NCBI RefSeq assembly: GCF_030269325.1 | Contig: NZ_BSTD01000004.1 | Span: forward strand, 732,925-796,924 | Length of the DNA stretch: 64,000 nucleotides | From: Amycolatopsis sp. NBRC 101858 | GTDB taxonomy: Bacteria; Actinomycetota; Actinomycetes; Mycobacteriales; Pseudonocardiaceae | Direction of reading: 5' to 3' | Notes under the pieces: model-generated | Databases searched by the model: none | Told to the model about the DNA's origin: nothing | What the model saw: only the letters and a program-made list of their open reading frames with translations | Translations under genes and position numbers: made by a program | Shown: positions 61,022 to 64,000 of the stretch, piece by piece | How the letters are laid out: the number at the start of each line of letters is the position of its first letter | How positions within the stretch are numbered: position 1 is the first letter of the stretch

Positions 61022-61513
61022 ATGTCGTTCCTGGTTGCCGTGGTCGCGGTTCTGGCCGTGCTGACGGTGCTCAACCTCCTGCTGTCGTCGGCGATCATCA
61101 GGCTGCTGAACGACCAGCGGCGGCCGGCGGCGCCCGCGCTGCCGGCGGTGGGCACCGAGATCGGCTCGTTCGAGGTGACCGACGCCGCCGGCGCGACCAT
61201 CACCGACGGCGAGCTGGACGACGCGCTCGTCGCGTTCCTCTCGCCGACCTGCGGGCCCTGCCAGCGCATCGCCGGCCGGCTCACCGAGCCGACCGTCGCG
61301 TTCGTGCTCGACGGCGGTGACCGCGCCAAGGCCGTCGAGTACGCGGCCGGCCTGGGCCCCTCCGTGCGCGTCGCCTTCGTCGGCGACCGCAGCCCGGTGT
61401 CGGCCGCCTTCGCCGCGGGCGACGTCACCCCGACCCTGATCCGCGTGCGGGACAAGCGGATCGCCGCCGCCGGCCACGACCTCGACGCCGTGCGTCCGCA
61501 GCACGCCCGGTGA
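61022..61513 (+). CDS. Membrane-anchored thioredoxin-like protein (TlpA/MauD-like)
   Basis: 163 residues. One N-terminal membrane helix (FLVAVVAVLAVLTVLNLLL) places the soluble part outside. The thioredoxin-like domain (about 42-160) has the redox pair Cys77-Gly-Pro-Cys80 in FLSPTCGPCQRI and the late VTPTLIRVRDKRI strand with the cis-Pro. MauE and MauD form a redox pair in methylamine operons; the same pairing here fits oxidation or isomerisation of the four cysteines of the small peptide. The stop overlaps the ABC exporter GTG by 4 bp. Confidence 0.82.
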   Translation: MSFLVAVVAVLAVLTVLNLLLSSAIIRLLNDQRRPAAPALPAVGTEIGSFEVTDAAGATITDGELDDALVAFLSPTCGPCQRIAGRLTEPTVAFVLDGGDRAKAVEYAAGLGPSVRVAFVGDRSPVSAAFAAGDVTPTLIRVRDKRIAAAGHDLDAVRPQHAR

Positions 61514-63300
61514 GCCTGTTCCGGGCGGCGGGCCCCGCGTTCGGGGTCGCCTGGCGTGCGTCGCGGGTGGCCACCGGCGGCACGATCGCGCTGGCGGTGC
61601 TCGCCTCGGCCCTGCCGGCGGTGTCGGCCTGGCTCGGGAAGCTGATGTTCGACGAGCTGACCGGCGGCCGGGACAGCGGCCTGATCGTGCTGCTGGCCAT
61701 CGGCTCGGCGGCCGGCCTCGCCGTCGCGACCGCGATCACGGCGGTCGCCTCGTACTGCACCTCGATCGTGCGGGCCAAGTCCGCGATCGAGGCGGAAGAC
61801 CGCCTGGTCGGCGCGGTCGGTGCGCTGCCGGGGCTGCGCCGGCTCGAGGACCCGGCGTTCCTGGACCGGGTGCGGCTGGCCGAACAGGGCGCGCAGGAGG
61901 CGGCGCCGGCGGTGCTGGCCCTGATCGTCGAGTCGGTGCGCACCGTGGTCGCCGTGCTCGCGTTCGGCGGCGCGGTCCTGCTCGTGTGGCCGCCGATGGC
62001 CGGGCTGCTCGGCGCGTCGCTGGCGGCCGCGGCGATCTCCCAGCTGACGCTGTCCCGCCTGCGCGCGCGGGAGGTCGAGGCGATGATGGCCACCCACCGC
62101 GAGCGGTTCCTGTTCCGCTCGCTGTGCTCGGACATCCGCGCGGCCAAGGAGATCCGGCTCTTCGGCCTCGCGGACCTGTTCCGCTCCCGCATGGTGGCCG
62201 CGGTCCGTGCGGCCACGGCGAGCGAGTGCGCGATGCAGCGCCGGATCGCGGTCGCCGGGATCTCCGCCGCGATCGTGTCGGCCGTGGTGGCCGGCATCGC
62301 CCTCGTGGTCGCCGCGACCGGCGCCGCCCGGGGCGCGTTGTCCATCGGCGACGTGACGCTCTTCACCGCCGCCGTGGCCGGCATCCAGTCGCCGGTGGGC
62401 TCGCTGCTGGGCCAGCTCGGCCGGGCCGGCGGCTCGCTCGGGTTGTTCAAGCACTACCTCGACGTGGTGACGACCGCACCCGACCTGACCTCCGGGACGG
62501 ACGCCGTGCCCGAGCTGAAGACCGGCATCGAACTGCGTGACGTGTGGTTCCGCTACGACGAGACCGGCCCGTGGGTGCTGCGCGGGGTCGACCTGAAGAT
62601 TCCGAGCGGCGCGGCGGTCGGGCTGGTCGGGGTGAACGGCGCGGGCAAGTCGACGCTCGTGAAGCTGCTGTGCCGCTTCTACGACCCGGACCGCGGCCGG
62701 ATCCTGTGGGACGGCGTCGACATCCGCTCCTGCGACCCGGCCGGGCTGCGGGCCCGCATCGGCGCCACGTTCCAGGACTTCACCAGCTACGACCTGACCG
62801 CGGCCGACAACATCGGCATCGGCGACGTCGCCCGCCTCGGCGATCTCGGCCGCGTCCGCGCGGCGGCCCGCCTGGCCGAGATCGATCCGGCGCTCTCGGC
62901 GTTGCCGCGAGGGTACGAAACCCTGCTGTCCCGGGCGTTCCTGGACGTCGACGACAAGGCCGGGGCGGCGCTGTCCGGCGGCCAGTGGCAGCGGGTGGCG
63001 CTGGCCCGGTCGCTCATGCGCGCCGAAGCCGACCTGCTCATCCTCGACGAACCCAGCTCCGGCATGGACGCCGACGCCGAGACCAGGACCCACGAGGCAC
63101 TGCGCGCCCACCGGGCCGGCCGCACGAGCGTGCTGATCTCCCACCGCCTGTCCGCCCTGCGCGGCGCGGACCGGATCGTCGTGCTGGGCGGCGGCCGGGT
63201 GATCGAAGAGGGCACCCACGACGAGCTGCTCACCGCGGGTGGCGAGTACGCCCGGCTGTTCTCGTTGCAGGCCAAGGGATACGCGATGGCGGAGGCGTGA
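61510..63300 (+). CDS. ABC exporter, fused membrane and ATPase domains
   Basis: 596 residues, a half-transporter that forms a homodimer. Residues 1-320 contain six membrane helices (type IV ABC exporter). The ATPase has Walker A GVNGAGKST (near 378), Q-loop ATFQDFTSYDL, signature LSGGQWQRVALARSL, Walker B LLILDEPSSGMD (near 510) and the His switch ISHRLS. There is no N-terminal C39 peptidase domain, so leader removal must be done by another protease, and a signal peptidase gene follows directly. The start is a GTG overlapping the thioredoxin-like gene by 4 bp. The likely cargo is the peptide encoded at 60254. Confidence 0.88.
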   Translation: MSLFRAAGPAFGVAWRASRVATGGTIALAVLASALPAVSAWLGKLMFDELTGGRDSGLIVLLAIGSAAGLAVATAITAVASYCTSIVRAKSAIEAEDRLVGAVGALPGLRRLEDPAFLDRVRLAEQGAQEAAPAVLALIVESVRTVVAVLAFGGAVLLVWPPMAGLLGASLAAAAISQLTLSRLRAREVEAMMATHRERFLFRSLCSDIRAAKEIRLFGLADLFRSRMVAAVRAATASECAMQRRIAVAGISAAIVSAVVAGIALVVAATGAARGALSIGDVTLFTAAVAGIQSPVGSLLGQLGRAGGSLGLFKHYLDVVTTAPDLTSGTDAVPELKTGIELRDVWFRYDETGPWVLRGVDLKIPSGAAVGLVGVNGAGKSTLVKLLCRFYDPDRGRILWDGVDIRSCDPAGLRARIGATFQDFTSYDLTAADNIGIGDVARLGDLGRVRAAARLAEIDPALSALPRGYETLLSRAFLDVDDKAGAALSGGQWQRVALARSLMRAEADLLILDEPSSGMDADAETRTHEALRAHRAGRTSVLISHRLSALRGADRIVVLGGGRVIEEGTHDELLTAGGEYARLFSLQAKGYAMAEA

Positions 63301-63707
63301 TGGCCGGGCTCGCGGTGGTCGTGGTGGTGCTGGTCGCGCTGGTCGTGCTGCTGCGCCGCCGGTACGTGGTGGCCCGCGTCCGCGGCCACAGCATGTCCCC
63401 GACCTTCCACGACGGCGAGCGGGTGGTCGCGACCCGGCGACGGCACTACCGCGTCGGCGACGTGATCGTCTTCCGCCCGCGAACCGGGGTCACTGACGTC
63501 GCGTGGCGCATCAAGCGGATCGCCGCGGTCGCCGGCGACCCGGTCCCCGCCTGGCTGGAGACGGACGACCCGGTCGTCCCGGCCGGCCGGGTGGTGGTGG
63601 TCGGCGACAACACCGGCCACAGCCAGGATTCCCGCCAGCTCGGCTACATCGCGCTGGCCGGCGTCGCCGGGGCGGTCCCTCACCGCCCCGCGCCGGAGGG
63701 AAGCTGA
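63300..63707 (+). CDS. Small S26 signal peptidase
   Basis: 135 residues, about half the size of a housekeeping actinobacterial signal peptidase I. One N-terminal membrane helix (LAVVVVVLVALVVLL), the catalytic Ser31 in RGHSMSPTF and the general base Lys72 in WRIKRIAAVAGD, then GDNTGHSQDSR (box E). It starts on the last base of the exporter stop (TGATG). Its place in the operon suggests dedicated cleavage of the peptide leader after Ala-Gly-Ala. Its last 28 bases overlap the convergent gene. Confidence 0.85.
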   Translation: MAGLAVVVVVLVALVVLLRRRYVVARVRGHSMSPTFHDGERVVATRRRHYRVGDVIVFRPRTGVTDVAWRIKRIAAVAGDPVPAWLETDDPVVPAGRVVVVGDNTGHSQDSRQLGYIALAGVAGAVPHRPAPEGS

Positions 63708-64000
63708 CAATCGATCTCCGCCAGCACTTTCTGCACCCCGACCCGTTCGACCGGGCTGTCGAACCGGTCCTGCAGGCGCAGGGCCGCGTGGGCGATGCGG
63801 CGGGCGGCGGCCCGGTCGCCGGCGGCCAGTTCGATCGTGGCCAGGGCGAGCAGTGCAGCGGACTCGGCGTCCGGGCGGCGGGTGCGGCGGGCCAGGCCCA
63901 GTGCGCGGTCCGCGGATCTCCGGGCGGCGGCCAGGTCGCCGTTCGCGCGGTGGGCGTCGGCTTCGGCGGTGAGGCACCAGGTCTGGCCGATCGGGTCGTC
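63680..64000 (-). CDS. C-terminal part of a TPR-containing protein, possibly a SARP/LuxR-type regulator (partial)
   Basis: Only the last 106 residues lie in the window. They form helical TPR-like repeats (WCLTAEADAHRANGDLAAAR, ESAALLALATIELAAGDRAA, IAHAALRLQDRFDSPVERVG). Large actinobacterial regulators (AfsR/SARP type, AAA-LuxR type) commonly end in such repeats, and the SARP-like direct repeats upstream of the peptide gene make a pathway-specific activator a sensible guess. The N-terminal DNA-binding part lies beyond the edge and cannot be judged. Confidence 0.55.
   Translation of the reverse strand, partial: DDPIGQTWCLTAEADAHRANGDLAAARRSADRALGLARRTRRPDAESAALLALATIELAAGDRAAARRIAHAALRLQDRFDSPVERVGVQKVLAEIDCQLPSGAGR

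Noticed and set aside
60464..61513. Methylamine utilisation genes (MauE/MauD)
   Set aside because: No methylamine dehydrogenase subunits or amicyanin nearby; the pair sits in an export operon with a Cys-rich peptide.

Overview
The window is high-GC (roughly 70% or more) actinobacterial chromosome. Gene content (many secreted hydrolases fused to ricin-type CBM13 lectin domains, FadR/GntR, LacI, PucR and MerR regulators, GTG starts, hairpin terminators without T-tracts) points to a soil Pseudonocardiales-type actinomycete such as Amycolatopsis. The genus is an inference; no rRNA gene or other taxonomic marker is present, and I saw no tRNA.

Layout. 0-4.6 kb: a large RHS/YD-repeat polymorphic-toxin-like protein on the minus strand, closed by a strong terminator. 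4.8-11.7 kb: an SDR oxidoreductase converges on a five-gene operon (sugar-binding lipoprotein, two CUT1 permeases, an unrecognised 634-residue protein, a fuconolactonase-type amidohydrolase). 11.9-17.1 kb: two paralogous FadR-type GntR regulators, each divergent from a sugar operon (the CUT1 operon; a beta-helix protein plus SGNH esterase operon). 17.2-34.9 kb: a plant-polysaccharide side-chain locus (CE1-type esterase, LacI regulator, two GH54, GH27, GH43-CBM6, GH29, GH59, GH62), interrupted at 30.5-33.5 kb by an alpha/beta hydrolase, an insertion-sequence graveyard and a PucR regulator. 35-41 kb: flavin monooxygenase/MarR pair, NarL-type two-component system, beta-lactamase-fold lipoprotein, orphan solute-binding lipoprotein. 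41.3-50 kb: two CUT2 (ribose-type) transporters flanking an L-fuconate dehydratase, with a FadR-type regulator. 50-58.2 kb: MerR regulator and a cellulose/xylan group (two GH10 xylanases, GH12, modular GH9). 58.3-64 kb: an S53 peptidase, then a compact operon of a 45-residue Cys-rich peptide, a MauE-like protein, a thioredoxin-like protein, an ABC exporter and a small S26 signal peptidase, with a TPR protein running off the right edge.

How the genes work together. Secreted enzymes debranch arabinoxylan, arabinogalactan or xyloglucan-like material (arabinose, galactose, fucose, feruloyl and acetyl groups) and cut cellulose and xylan backbones. CUT1 and CUT2 transporters import the sugars, and the lactonase and dehydratase fit an oxidative L-fucose route. 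Repeated palindromes tie the genes into regulons: four ATGWGT-NNG-ACWCAT-like sites by the two GntR genes, three GTTAKCGCTAAC sites by CBM13 hydrolase promoters near the LacI gene, and two CebR-like TGGGAGCGCTCTCA sites between GH12 and GH9.

The strongest candidate for an undescribed system is 60.18-63.71 kb. A short peptide has an AGA/Cys junction like a signal-peptidase site and a 21-residue, four-cysteine tail. It is separated by a perfect 16-bp hairpin from a dedicated redox, export and protease cassette, and is preceded by two 8-bp direct repeats with an 11-bp period. This looks like a ribosomal, disulfide-bonded, exported peptide.
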